A DNA stretch of 64,000 nucleotides from Niebla homalea (lineage: Eukaryota > Ascomycota > Lecanoromycetes > Lecanorales > Ramalinaceae), in NCBI GenBank assembly GCA_019925105.1, contig JAHGAU010000007.1, positions 1 through 64,000 of the forward strand, read 5' to 3'. The notes under the pieces were generated by a model. That model saw nothing but the letters and a program-made list of their open reading frames with translations. It ran no database searches and had not been told where the DNA came from. The position numbers and the translations under genes were made by a program. This document shows, piece by piece, positions 34,684 to 46,656 of this stretch (positions are counted from its first letter, which is position 1; every line of letters begins with the position of its first letter).

Positions 34684-36950
34684 GGCGGAGGTCTCAAACG
34701 GCAGAAGGGCGGAGCGTTGGCGTACGGACGGTCCGTAGCATGACCCTCTAGGTCAGGCTATGGGCTTGTCGGATGATAAAGGGTGTGCCGACTCGCTCCC
34801 ACGACGGACTTCGAAGGCCTGATATTGTGCTTGGAGGCGGGACTGTGATTTGAGGAAGGAAAATGATCTAGTCAAGGGCGTCTCATGTATTGACGTCAGG
34901 AAGATGTCCGCCGTCTGTTCCAAAATTGTACTGATGAATTGACTATGGGAAGGTTCGGAGCGTAAAGTATATCTCCAGCTAAGGCGTTGGCGATGGACGT
35001 CGAGATCCATGTTCGAGAACAGAATCCAGACGCGATATAAGTCTATGACAAGCACATCCCCAGGCCAGAAAGTACCGTATCATGATTACGCGCGAACCGC
35101 CCTCATTGGGCAGAATATCTCCGCTTCAGGCACGTCGATTAAGCCAAGATCAACAAGCTTGCAGAATGTGTGAGAGTGGAGTCAGCTGGCAGCTGTCTGC
35201 TTGTATCTTGTAGCTGTAAGACTGCATATCATCCTCGCGTGGGGTGACCCTGACCGCTCTTCGGTCAACCCGATGAACTACCCATCGGAATTGATAGTAT
35301 ATTGATCGGAGCAGTCGTATTCCCATTCGGAGGCTAGGACTATTAAACGGAAGCAGCGGATGGGAATCCCCTCAAGTGTTCAACCATGTAGGATAGGATT
35401 CGATATATGCGGCATTCATTCCCCAAAGCAGAAAATTGGTTAAAGTTCCTTCGGCAGATGACCGGTATAATGCCTGTAAGGCCCAAGCGTTTTAAAGACG
35501 TTTAAGTTCCATGCAGCTAGGGACAAGGGCCAACAAACACTGTTCAGAGCAACGCCAATGAAGCTGTCGCTAACCTCGGCAAGACCTGTACCGAGGGAGC
35601 ACCCGTCTCAAGGCTTGCACCCATTAGTGCTCTTCAATCGAAGATTGGTCCGAGTAATCATAAAAGGGTTTCTGTCTGCATGAGCCCAACTTGTTGGGCC
35701 TACAAAAATCAAACGGATTCGCAATTGCCAAGCATCTGATGCCTGCAGCCCAAGCGAGTCTTGACGTACTGCACGAGGGTGCAATCTCCCTCTTCGAGTC
35801 CTTACCGAAGCCAGGTCAAGAGACTTATTATTATTATTGAAGAGCTGTCTAAGCAAACGATGACATGACACTCCCGTCTTACCCCTAGTCTACATATAAC
35901 CTTCTGGATTAAGCAACCAACCTCGCGTATTTCGCCTCTCGGCCTTCAGTCCCCTCGGGGTCGGCTGTCTTACATTGGTCCGATAAGAACGTTACTGGTA
36001 GCGGAATTTACCTCGCAGAGCGATCGTCCTCGCACAGTTATTTTAACCCTTTACAGCGTGGCTCTTGCATTTTCGGACATTTACCATCTGGCATATAGTG
36101 TTGCATGCATCGTGCAGGCTGCGGACCAAAGGTCATAAGTGGCTGAGAGCTACTTGCTGGCATTTACCAAATGATGAAGAACGTGGGATGAGCTCACCGC
36201 GCACAGAGTCTCCACCCGTCTGCCTCAATTGGATTGTCCTGCATATCTCGGTGACTTGGTTCTCCACTTGCTGACCGTTAATCATGTCCAGCCATGCAAT
36301 CGTGCCATAGCTTTCCGAGTGAGCAAACTCCATCTTCCTCGTGTGTGTTTCATTTTCCCTCCCGTTGCCACTTTATTATACTCTTCCTCAACAAGACCGT
36401 CTGAGTAATGCCGGCCCATTGTTGAGCCTTTTTTCAACCCCCCTCTTCAGCCCCAGGTGAGTAATACTACTGTGGAGCTCGAGCAGCTCATCATATGACC
36501 GTGAATCTCAGCCCTTCTTGCCGCCCTGCCCACGGGCGCCGACCCAAAGGGTTTGACACACTTTAGCAATCGGTGACTGATGCTCGGTAATCGTGAAGAT
36601 GTCTCCCTGCTCGTGTCGGAACCATGTCTGGCAAATGAAGCTTCGTGTCTGAATGAGATGTCCACGCGAAAGGGCTCCACCAGATGGGGACTCTTGATAT
36701 GCACGAGGATTGGAAAGGTTCGTTCACAGCGTAGCTGATGACTGTGTGATGGTTGAGTCATATTTTTCGTTCGCCACGGTAAGCAATAGGAAATGGCGGA
36801 TAGCGAGATTGAGAACGTTGGTTTGTTCCGAGTAGCTATAATTGCAGTAGGAGTGTCCCTCCCACAAGTTGACAGTACTTCCATCATCGTGTGCCATCTT
36901 TCAACCCCCTTCCTGGCCAATCCTGTTGCCTGAGGTAACGAGCTGTCACC
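34684..36950. promoter_or_regulatory. Long divergent promoter region, regulator/PKS
   Basis: About 2.27 kb separates the regulator and PKS starts. Frames of up to 184 codons occur (36447-37001, minus) but look like chance frames and overlap the PKS start. The size suggests a large regulatory region, though a short gene or noncoding transcript cannot be excluded. I find no convincing repeated binding site. Confidence 0.5.
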
Positions 36951-39900
36951 ATGGCCACCGGGAGACTCTTCTTGTTTGACGATGATAGCACACACCTGCA
37001 ATCACGGCTTCAGACACAATTGACATCCGCACGCTCCAGCCCTTTACTGGCGTCGCTCTTTCATCGTGCAACCAAAGTTCTGCAACACGAGGTTTCCTCA
37101 CTGTCATTGATAGATAGAGAACACATTGGGGCCTTCGCCTCCGTCGATGACCTTAATAAGGCTTCCCAATCACCGCAGAGCATACGGAATGCTCTCCTCT
37201 TCCTCACACAGATTGCGAGCTACCTTGAGTAAGTCGTGTCTTGTCTGAAGCCGCCGATGAATGGTCTGTTGATACCAAGCAGATTCGTCATCGCCTTTCC
37301 ACAACAACAGCATGAGCATCTTCACCGCTTCACGACAGGGGTGTCGACAGGATCACTTGCGGCTGCTGTCACTGCGCTCACGCCCTCCATTTCAGAATTG
37401 ATCAGCCTTGCTGTCGAGATCCTTCCAATTACGTTCAACCTTGGCATTAGCATACAGCGGGCTGCCAAGCACCTGGACGTCATTCAGCCTGACGATGGCT
37501 GCACCCTACTCTCAACTTGCGCAGCCAAGTCGGAAGATCTGAAGAGCGTCGTCTTGACAGAGGATCTTGCCAAACGCATTCACCAGATTTCTCAGAACCT
37601 GTCTCCCTACACACTCCGAATGCCCCTGATCAGGAGAAGAACCCATGCACCTGATGAGGATATGAAGGATACCTCGCAGATCCTGGGAAATCTGATAGGC
37701 GAGATCCTGGACGAGGCATCGGGAATATCAGACGTCACCATACGATTGGGCAGACACCTCAAGGAAGCTGCTCCGTCCGTGGTACAAGTCGTGTCTTCAG
37801 CCTCACCAGGATACCAAGCCGACTTTATCGCAAGTTTGCAATCACAAACCGATATCCCTGTGGAAGCGCTTGCGACTGCAAACACCACGAGCCCGGATTC
37901 CAGCCCGTCACCTGCAAGAAAGCAGGGTATCGCCATCGTTGGAATGGCGGGTCGGTTTCCTGACGCGGCAGACCACGAGAAGCTATGGGACCTTTTGTAC
38001 GCTGGCCGAGACGTGCACCGAGAAGTCCCTCCCGACAGGTTCAATGTCAAGACCCATTACGACCCTACAAGCAAGATACGAAACACCTCACACACGCCAT
38101 TTGGCAATTTCATTGAAGAACCCGGTCTCTTTGATCCGCGCTTCTTCAACATGTCTCCAAGAGAGGCAACGCAGACAGACCCAATGCATCGCTTGGGTCT
38201 GGCAAGTGCGTATGAGGCTCTGGAGATGTCGGGCTATGTTCCAAATCGCACGCCATCGACAAGGCTTGATCGGATCGGCACCTTCTACGGGCAGACGAGT
38301 GATGATTGGCGAGAGATCAATGCTGCTCAGGATGTTGACACGTATTTCATCACCGGTGGTGTGAGGGCGTTTGCACCAGTAAGTCTTATCTTTTTGGGTC
38401 AGCGATGAGGAGCTGACATTATCATCATCACAGGGTCGCATCAACTACTACTTCAAGTTCAATGGACCTAGCTTCAACATCGACACTGCCTGCTCTTCCA
38501 GCGCAGCAGCCATTCAATTGGCATGCACATCGCTCTGGGCAGAAGACTGCGACACGGCTGTTGCTGGCGGTCTCAATGTCATGACCAATTCCGACATCTT
38601 CTCCGGTCTGAGCAGAGGTCAGTTCCTTTCCAAGACGGGGAATTGCCAGACGTACGACAATGATGCAGATGGCTACTGCAGAGGTGACGGTATCGGTACC
38701 ATCATCCTCAAGCGTCTTGAAGATGCTGAAGCCGACAATGATCGGATCCTCGGTGTCATCGTCGAGACGGCCACCAATCACTCGTCGAACGCCATCTCCA
38801 TCACTCATCCTCACGCACCGACCCAGGAGACCTTGTTCCAGCATGTCATGGATCGCGCTGGGGTGGATCCTCACGATGTCAATTACGTCGAAATGCATGG
38901 GACCGGCACACAAGCCGGCGACGGCACAGAAATGACATCGGTGACCAACATCTTCGCCCCCAGATCTCGCTCGGGCACACGCGAGCAGCCCCTTCATCTC
39001 GGCTCCGTCAAAGCCAACGTCGGCCATGGGGAAGCCGTCTCGGGTGTGACTGCCTTCATCAAATGCTTGATGATGATGCAGAAGAATCTCATCCCTCCTC
39101 ATTGTGGCATCAAGCGTACCATCAATCAGACATTCCCGACCGATCTCAGTGCACGCAACGTGCACATCGCATTCAAGCCAACCCCTTTTGTGTCGAATGA
39201 TGGATCCCGAAGACGCATTTTCGTCAACAACTTCAGCGCTGCTGGAGGCAACACTGCGACCCTTCTCGAGGAAGCGCCTTTCCGACCAGAACCTACGGAT
39301 GACCCTCGCGGGGAGTGGGTCGTCTCGGTCACGGCCAAGTCCAAGTCCGCTCTGGAAGGTAATGTGCGAAGGCTTCTGCAGTATGTCAAGCAGAACAAGG
39401 ACCTTCGCTTGCCAGATCTCTCCTACACCACGACCGCCCGCCGCATCCAGCATCACTATCGCATCGCTTTCACCGCCGACAGCATGGCCAGTGTGCACGA
39501 GAGGTTGGCCAGAGGACTCCCTTCAGACGACTCCATTGAACCCGTGCCCAAGGCCAAACCCACTGTAGCCTTTGCGTATACAGGCCAGGGCTCGCATTAT
39601 ACTGCCGTGGGGAAGCAGCTCTACGAGCTCAACGGCGTCTTCCGTTCGCATCTGTTGAGCTTCGACAGCATCTGCCAGGCTTTCGGTTTCCCGTCCATGC
39701 TGGCGCTTGTCGATGGTTCCAGCGAGGCCAAGGCACTTTCCCCTCTTGTCGTGCAACTTGGACTCTGCTGCATCCAGATGGCCCTCACGCGCTTCTGGGC
39801 TGCTCTGGGCGTGAAACCGGATGTGGTCGTTGGTCACAGCCTTGGTGAATATGCGGCCTTGAACGCAGCGGGAGTGCTTTCGGTCGCTGACACCATCTAC

Positions 39901-42900
39901 CTCGTTGGTGAGCGTGCAAAGTTGTTGCAAGAAAAATGCACATCGGGCTCGCACGCAATGTTGGCAACGAAGCTTTCCCACGAGCTCGCGGAGGAGTCGC
40001 TTGCAGATGCCCCCGGCGTTCAGATTGCCTGTGTGAATGGGCCCCAGGAGACGGTACTCGGCGGCAGCATTAACGATATCGATGCACTGTCGGAGAAGCT
40101 GATGAAGCAAGGAACCAAGTGCACGAAATTGAGCACTCACTTCGCCTTCCACACCTCTCAGGTCGATCCCATACTCGAAGACTTTGAGCAGATTGCATCC
40201 ACCGTCCAGTTCAACAAGCCTCAGATTCCAGTCATCTCACCGCTGAAATGCACGCTCGTCGATCTCTTCGATGCACGATACCTCACTGAGCATGCTCGCC
40301 AGCCAGTCAACTTCGTTGGTGGTTTGGGTGCTGCACAACAGTTCGGTCTCGTCAGCGACAGGACCGCATGGGTAGAAGTCGGCCCTCACCCGGTCTGCCT
40401 CGGCTTTGTCAAGTCCGAGATGGGCACTCTAGGGTTATCAGCACCCACACTGAACAAGAGCCTTGCTCCTTACAAATGCGTCGGTTCCAGCTTGGCGGCA
40501 TTGCACTTGGCTGGTGTCAAGATTGAGTGGGATGAGTATCACAGAGACTTCATCCACTCCGTCCGCATGCTCGACCTGCCGGCATATGCCTGGGACAACA
40601 AGAACTACTGGATCCAATATACTGGAGATTGGAACCTGACAAAAGGTCAGCCTGCTTTGATTAAACCTGAGCCGGAGAAAACCAAGCTGTCCACCACCAC
40701 CGTCCAGAGGATCGTTTCCGAAGTCGTCGATCCCGGAAAAGCATGCGTCGTGACCGAGTCCGATGTTTGGGACCCGAAATTACTGGCTGCTGTCAGCGGA
40801 CATGTTGTCAATGGAACTGCACTCTTTCCATCATCCATCTATGCGGACATGGCCGTGACCGTTGGTGAATATCTGTACAAATTGATGCATCCCAAGGCCA
40901 CCGCAATGCAGGCAAATGTCAGTCACATGGAAGTCTTCAAATCCTTCATTGCCAATGACGATGGCGGCAAAGGCCAGACGATTCGTCTGACTGGTCACAT
41001 AGACAATGTAACCAACCGAGCAACCTTGTTCTTCAGCAGTGGCTCCGGGAAAGCAGAGCAGCAGCACGCAAAGTGCGACGTTGAGTATGGCACGGGCGAG
41101 AAATGGCTTGCTGAGTGGCAACGCAACACCTACCTCATCAACGATCGCATTGAGAAACTCCAGGCCTCGGCTTCTTCTGGCAAGGCGCATCGTATGCTCC
41201 GAGGCATTGCGTACAAGCTCTTCGGGGCCTTTGTCGACTACGGCGACAAGTACAGGGGCATGACCGAAGTCATACTCGACAGCCCCAATCTCGAAGCCAC
41301 TGCACAGATCAACTTCCAGACAAACGAGACGGACGGAGACTACGTCTGCTGCCCATACTGGATCGACAGCGTCTGCCATCTTGCCGGTTTCATCGTGAAC
41401 GCCAGCGATTCCATCGACTCGAGCAAGCAAGTGTACGTGTCCCATGGGTGGGAGTCGATGCGCTTCGCAGAGCCTTTGGTCGCCAACAAGACTTACCGTT
41501 CGTACGTGAAGATGCAGCCAATGGGAGCAAACGTGCTCGGCGGCGATGTCTACGTTTTCGATGGAGACCGCGTGGTCGGTATGTGCGGAGCTTTGAAGTT
41601 CCAATGCATCCCGCGCACGCTCTTGAACACATTCCTGCCACCAAAGGGGGTCAAAAGTCAACCGACAGTGAAGGTCTCACCAGCACCGACGAGGAAGAAG
41701 GCTGCCCCGCCAAAGAGACTGGCACTGCCACAGCAGACCGCCTCCGTCTCGAGCAAGGTCTTGGACATCGTTGCTGCGGAGCTGGGGGTCCACATCGGTG
41801 AGCTACACAACTCCATGGACTTTGCCGACGCTGGGATCGACTCGCTCATGGCGCTTTCCATCTGCGGTAGAATTCGAGAAGATCTGGACCTTGACATCAA
41901 TTCCAATGTCTTCATCGACTATCCGGATGTAGGTGCCTTCAAGGGCTTCTTGGCACAGCATGATGCTCCTCAGCAGGCAGTCTTATCAAGTGATGAAAGC
42001 GAGAGCGACTCCGCCTCCGAGGACAACTCATCCGAAGACGGATCAGCTCTGACTCCTCTCTCACCCCCAGGAACACCCATGGAACCTAGTGACCCCACGT
42101 CGCTTGCAATGATCGTGCGACAAGTTCTCTCGGAGGAGATGGACATGTCCATCCCGGAGCTTGAGGGCATCCCAGACTTATCCGATGTCGGGATGGACTC
42201 CTTGATGTCGCTTTCAATCCTCGGCACCTTACGGGAGAGAACAGGTCTCGTTCTCAGCGGCGACTTCCTCGTTGAGAATCCAAGCGTAGCTGCGATCGAG
42301 AAGGCTTTGAACATCACCAAGCCAGCCCCGGCTCCGAAACAAAAGGTCAAGCAGAGCATGCCAGCCTCAAAACCATCGCCGGCTCCAACACTGGTCCCGC
42401 CACCAGCGAAGACCAGAAAGGTTGCCCTTCCCGACCGTAAAGCTACCTCCATCCTCCTGCAGGGCAACACCAAGACTGCCACCAGGACATTCTGGATGGT
42501 TCCAGACGGCGGAGGTGCCCCGACCTCGTACATCTTTCCCGAGGAAATCTCGCCCAATGTTGCAATATGGGGACTCACCTCTCCATTCGTGAAGACGCCG
42601 GAAGAGTTCATCATCGGCGTCGCTGGCATCGCCACCAAGTACATAGCGGAGATGAAGCGTCGGCAGCCGGAAGGCCCTTACAGCGTTGGGGGCTGGTCCG
42701 CTGGCGGTGTGATCTCGTACGAAATATGTCAACAGCTCATCTGCGGTGGTGACACGGTCGACACGCTCATGTTCATTGATACCCCCTGCCCTCTCATCAT
42801 CGAACCCCTCCCTGGATCTCTGCATCGCTTCTTTGCCTCCATTGGTTTGCTAGGTGAAGGCGACGGTGTTTTGGAGAAGCTGCCACCATGGTTGCTTCCA

Positions 42901-43218
42901 CATTTCGCAGCCTCGGTCACAGCGCTATCGACATACGATGCGCGACCGTTGCCGGAGGGTAAGAGCCCGAAGGTGTTCCAGATCTGGTGTGAAGATGGGG
43001 TTTGCAAGCTACCTGAGGATCCCCGACCTGACCCGTACCCTTACGGCCATGCGCAATGGCTGCTCGAGAATCGGACAGATTTCGGGCCCAATCTGTGGGA
43101 TGAGTTCATGCCAAAGGAGAATATGACCATCGCCCATATGCCGGGCAACCACTTCAGTATGATGAGGGCGCCGCTGGTGAAGGAACTGGTCGAGTTCATG
43201 AGGAAGGCTTTGGCATAG
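36951..43218 (+). CDS. Non-reducing polyketide synthase, T4HN/melanin type
   Basis: Three exons, 36951-37228, 37283-38378 and 38434-43218, with 54 and 55 bp introns, encode 2052 residues. Domain order: SAT (about 1-290, nucleophile motif GVSTG near 109-113), KS (about 308-730, DTACSSS with Cys near 478, HGTGT and NVGHG), AT (about 838-1150, GHSLGEY near 926), PT (about 1220-1530, catalytic His in SGHVVNG near 1248 and Asp in WIDSVCH near 1436), ACP1 (GIDSLM near 1593), ACP2 (GMDSLM near 1713) and TE/Claisen cyclase (about 1800-2050, GWSAGG near 1878, His in GNHFSMM near 2029). Length and motifs match the PKS1/Alb1 group that makes tetrahydroxynaphthalene or heptaketide naphthopyrone. Since the TE is intact, no separate chain-shortening hydrolase is required, and none is seen. 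The SAT nucleophile is Ser where Cys is more usual. Confidence 0.95.
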
Positions 43219-43695
43219 GTGTTGCTGATATTATTCTTGGTATCGCGCTTTCGTTGTTGTACATATCGATTTGTGGATACCTCGAGACTTAAGTAATGAC
43301 ATGACTTTCGTTTTTCACCTCATGATACAATATTGATACAATTTCAATACAAGGGAGCGCAAATATGGCGGAATAGTTTGCCGCAGACAATGCAAGCCCC
43401 GGGATCCTACAAAGAGATGATGATGCGTCAAATTACGCGTTCAAATTACGAGGCAGTGGGCTGTCCGACATGTTTGACTAAGCCAAGAAATCCACCCATT
43501 GAAGATCTCCCATTGGCTGCTACAACCCCAGGCGCAGCCCCTCATGGTGGTGAAGGCTTGCCTTGCTGACGCCCACGGGAACTCTCCCCCGGCGTACGAC
43601 AATTGTGGCACAATGCGAAAAGTGGCCAGCTTTCAACTTTTCTTCTTCTTCCTCTCTCATCACAACATACGAGGGTGTTTCATCATTGAAGACTG
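43219..43695. other. Intergenic region, PKS to glycosyltransferase
   Basis: This 477 bp contains the PKS 3' region and the promoter of the next gene, with a CT-rich stretch (about 43635-43665) shortly before the glycosyltransferase start. No gene is seen. Confidence 0.5.
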
Positions 43696-44730
43696 ATGGC
43701 GACGATGCCCAGACCTCAAGTCTTCTTCACCATCCTCATCTTCCTTTTCCTTTCAGCTACTCTCCTCAAGTTCCGATACCTGCAACCAAGCCTGGGCTTA
43801 TTGGGCTCCCAATTCTCCGAGGCGAAAAGCCAATTTCGAAATTGTACGAGTACCTCCCCAGAAATAATCACAGTCACTGCTACTTCCACAACCACTCACA
43901 CCGCAAAACCATCCGCACCTTCTTCGCAATCCTCCAGCTTCCCCCGCAAACTCTGGCAAACCTCCCCCAACAACGCCCACGTCGGTTCCGAACCCAACGT
44001 CCAGCAATGGCTCGAGACCAACCCCTCCCACCGCTACGAACGCATCACCGCCGCCAATGGCGACGATTACGTCCGCGAACACTACGCGCACGACCCTAAC
44101 ATCGTCGCCACATTCACAGAGCTCCAGGACGGCATGCTCCGCGCCGATCTGGTCCAATACCTCTTTTTGCTGGCCGAGGGCGGGGTGTACACCGACATGG
44201 ACACCACCTGCCTGAAACCCATTCATCGCTGGGTGCCCGCGCAGTATGCTGACAAGGCGGACCTGGTGCTGGGGATCGAGGGAGATAGTCTCGGGGGGGA
44301 TCTCATCCCGGGCTTCACTTATCCGGTGCAATTCGCCACTTGGACGATGATGGTGAAGCCCGGTCATTTCATCCTCCAAATGATTGTCGAGCGCGTCATT
44401 TCCCAACTACATGCTCTAGCCGGCAGGCAGAATACTACCATCGCCGGCATCAAGGCGAGTTATATGGATGTCATGGATACGACCGGCCCGGGGATTTTCA
44501 GCCAAACCATTTACAAGGGATTGAGCGAGGCGAGCGGGAAGGTGGTGGATCCGAGTGCTTTGACAGGGATGAAGAAGCCGAGGCTCTTTGGGGATGTGTT
44601 GGTGTTGCCCGTGACCAGTTTTGGAGCTGGCCTGGGGCATTCGGGAGCGGGGGAGGTGACAGATCCTGGGGCGCTGGTGCATCATACGTTTGCGGGTACA
44701 TGGAAGGGCGATCATCCGATGAGGCGGTGA
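43696..44730 (+). CDS. GT32 (OCH1-like) mannosyltransferase family protein
   Basis: A single exon encodes 344 residues. The N-terminus is a type II membrane anchor (hydrophobic residues about 9-27) followed by a Ser/Thr-rich stem, as in Golgi glycosyltransferases. The catalytic part starts at FPRKLWQTS, has RADLVQYLFLLAEGGVYTDMD with the DXD metal/nucleotide-sugar motif (about residues 163-165), and later GPGIFS and HHTFAGTWK, all standard for the glycosyltransferase sugar-binding DXD/OCH1 group. The likely role is adding mannose to glycoproteins or glycolipids in the Golgi. The exact acceptor is unknown. Whether it belongs to the pigment cluster is unclear. It follows the PKS by 0.5 kb on the same strand. 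Confidence 0.9.
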   Translation: MATMPRPQVFFTILIFLFLSATLLKFRYLQPSLGLLGSQFSEAKSQFRNCTSTSPEIITVTATSTTTHTAKPSAPSSQSSSFPRKLWQTSPNNAHVGSEPNVQQWLETNPSHRYERITAANGDDYVREHYAHDPNIVATFTELQDGMLRADLVQYLFLLAEGGVYTDMDTTCLKPIHRWVPAQYADKADLVLGIEGDSLGGDLIPGFTYPVQFATWTMMVKPGHFILQMIVERVISQLHALAGRQNTTIAGIKASYMDVMDTTGPGIFSQTIYKGLSEASGKVVDPSALTGMKKPRLFGDVLVLPVTSFGAGLGHSGAGEVTDPGALVHHTFAGTWKGDHPMRR

Positions 44731-46656
44731 ATTCTGTCATCTTAGACACTCTGGCAGGCCTTGAGTCCAAAGACTTTGGCGAGAACATCCTCGAGGTCAT
44801 TCACACGTATCAAATCATCGAGGAAGGAGAGAGCAATCGTACTGAACGCGCCTATTACTGAAGATCAATCAGCATTGGGCACATCTTCTCGAGCTCGGCA
44901 TGCTGAGATAGGAAGCCCGTCGATTGGATAGGGATCCGGCAAGTAAGCAGATCGCCTCTACTCCACGGGTTTGCCTTCATTCCGATACTACACTCGTCCT
45001 ACAGAGCATCACCGGTGATGAAAGGAGAGGATCCATCATCACTCAAAAGCGAGATGACGGTGTGGCATTGAGCGAACATGAGCCTATTGTGCAACCCTAA
45101 AAATCCGTGTGTACACTGATCATCGTTCGGATAGGACCTATTGCCATACGGTACCAGTCTTCGCGAGCCTGGGAAGACGGGAATAGATCGCATCTCATAC
45201 ACAACAGATATCCGATGTGTGATTATGGCTCTACCGAGTATTGCGCTTCCCAATTCTGACGAGCAGGAGCATTCATAGAGCCTGCGCATTGTCCTAAATG
45301 ATTGTCGCTGGCTCTTTCTTTCTGTCGAGCACGAGAACCGACACCACAGAAGAGAACTCAGAGCACAGTGTTACTACACACTACGACCTTGGAAACTAGA
45401 ATGCTTGTACAGGCTTTTGACAGAAGGGTTGGAATCTGAAGGAAGCAGGAGACAACCAAGCAAGACGTGCGTCGAGCTACATCTAACAACGTCGGAACAC
45501 GCCGAAGGTGCCAGATGATGAGGAGGATTGGCAGAGAGCAGCCTACAGAGCTCGTACATCGGGAAGCCACGAGGATGAAGCCATATAGCAATTGCCAGAC
45601 TCTAGTCGCTTTGCATGCGTGTGAAACAAGCATGACCTGGACTCCCTGCAGCAGTTCCATTCACAAGCATGCGGCCAGCGCCGCTTCCCACGTGTTGGCG
45701 CGTCAGGATGAATCTAGATTGCCGCAGAGCGAGATGTCAGATCTGCGATACCCGCGGAAACACATGGCAATCTTGGATACTCCATCGATGATGCTGAAAA
45801 TCGTGATTAAGACCGTGGACATGGATGACGAAGGTTCTTGGGGTGGGATTTACAACCGTTCTTGGGAGGTGGGATCGTTGCCCATACTCTTTGAGTGAAG
45901 CCCGTCTCGAATAAGCAAAACCAGTGTCACTGGCTCACTTCTTGAAGAGCATGATGCATGTGGAAAGTGCTCGTGTGCTCTTTGCAGCTCGAAGAGCTGC
46001 TACAGGCATCGCACAGAATCGTTCGTCTTCCATGAAGCTTGGACTTCCTGGATACGGCCCGAGCTCGAGACGCATACCTCACACATTCTCTCATCATTCT
46101 TATTGGCTCTCGATGTTGACTACAGACGTTATCTCTTCGGCTGATCTAGAATCTTTGTCTCCCAGCCTAGACCCGGAGGAGCAACTTGGCATGGAGATCG
46201 CCGAATGCGGGGATTCTGCCATCCCATCATGTGGGGTATAGATAACTTATCTTCTCCTACTTTAACTTCACGATGAGCATACATGAACTGGATTATGTAT
46301 GATGCCTGACGTCGGGATAGATGCAGGGACAGGGATTGGGCAAATGGGAATCGCCGCTTGCCTGCAGTCACTACTCGCCCGTCACCCCAAATGTCACAAG
46401 AGATTTTGACAGGCCACTTCAATATCGAAGCCACAGGAGATCGCCGGTTGTATAGTCCACCTATGATAGACTTAGCTTCTTGATCGCTACTAGGGTCCTA
46501 CGACTAGCGAATGGTCCCGGGTATATGTACGATGCATCATCCTCCTTGCCTACATCTGCATTCGCATCTACACTTCTGTCATCAACCCTTCTACCTACAG
46601 TGAAAGCACACAGTGACAGCTGAAGTTTCAGTCAAGCCCACTGTGCACGTGCCAGG
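44731..46656. other. Intergenic region without recognisable gene
   Basis: About 1.9 kb. A 143-codon plus-strand frame (45467-45898) and several of about 100 codons occur, but their composition is random-looking, they overlap frames on the other strand, and I recognise no protein. The last part should contain the permease promoter. Confidence 0.5.

Noticed and set aside
36447..37001. 184-codon minus frame overlapping the PKS start
   Set aside because: It overlaps the SAT-coding first exon and has no recognisable motif.
38428..39498. 356-codon minus frame opposite the PKS
   Set aside because: It lies antisense to the KS domain and is a codon-bias shadow.
45467..45898. 143-codon plus frame between glycosyltransferase and permease
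   Set aside because: Random-looking composition, overlapping frames on the other strand and no family.
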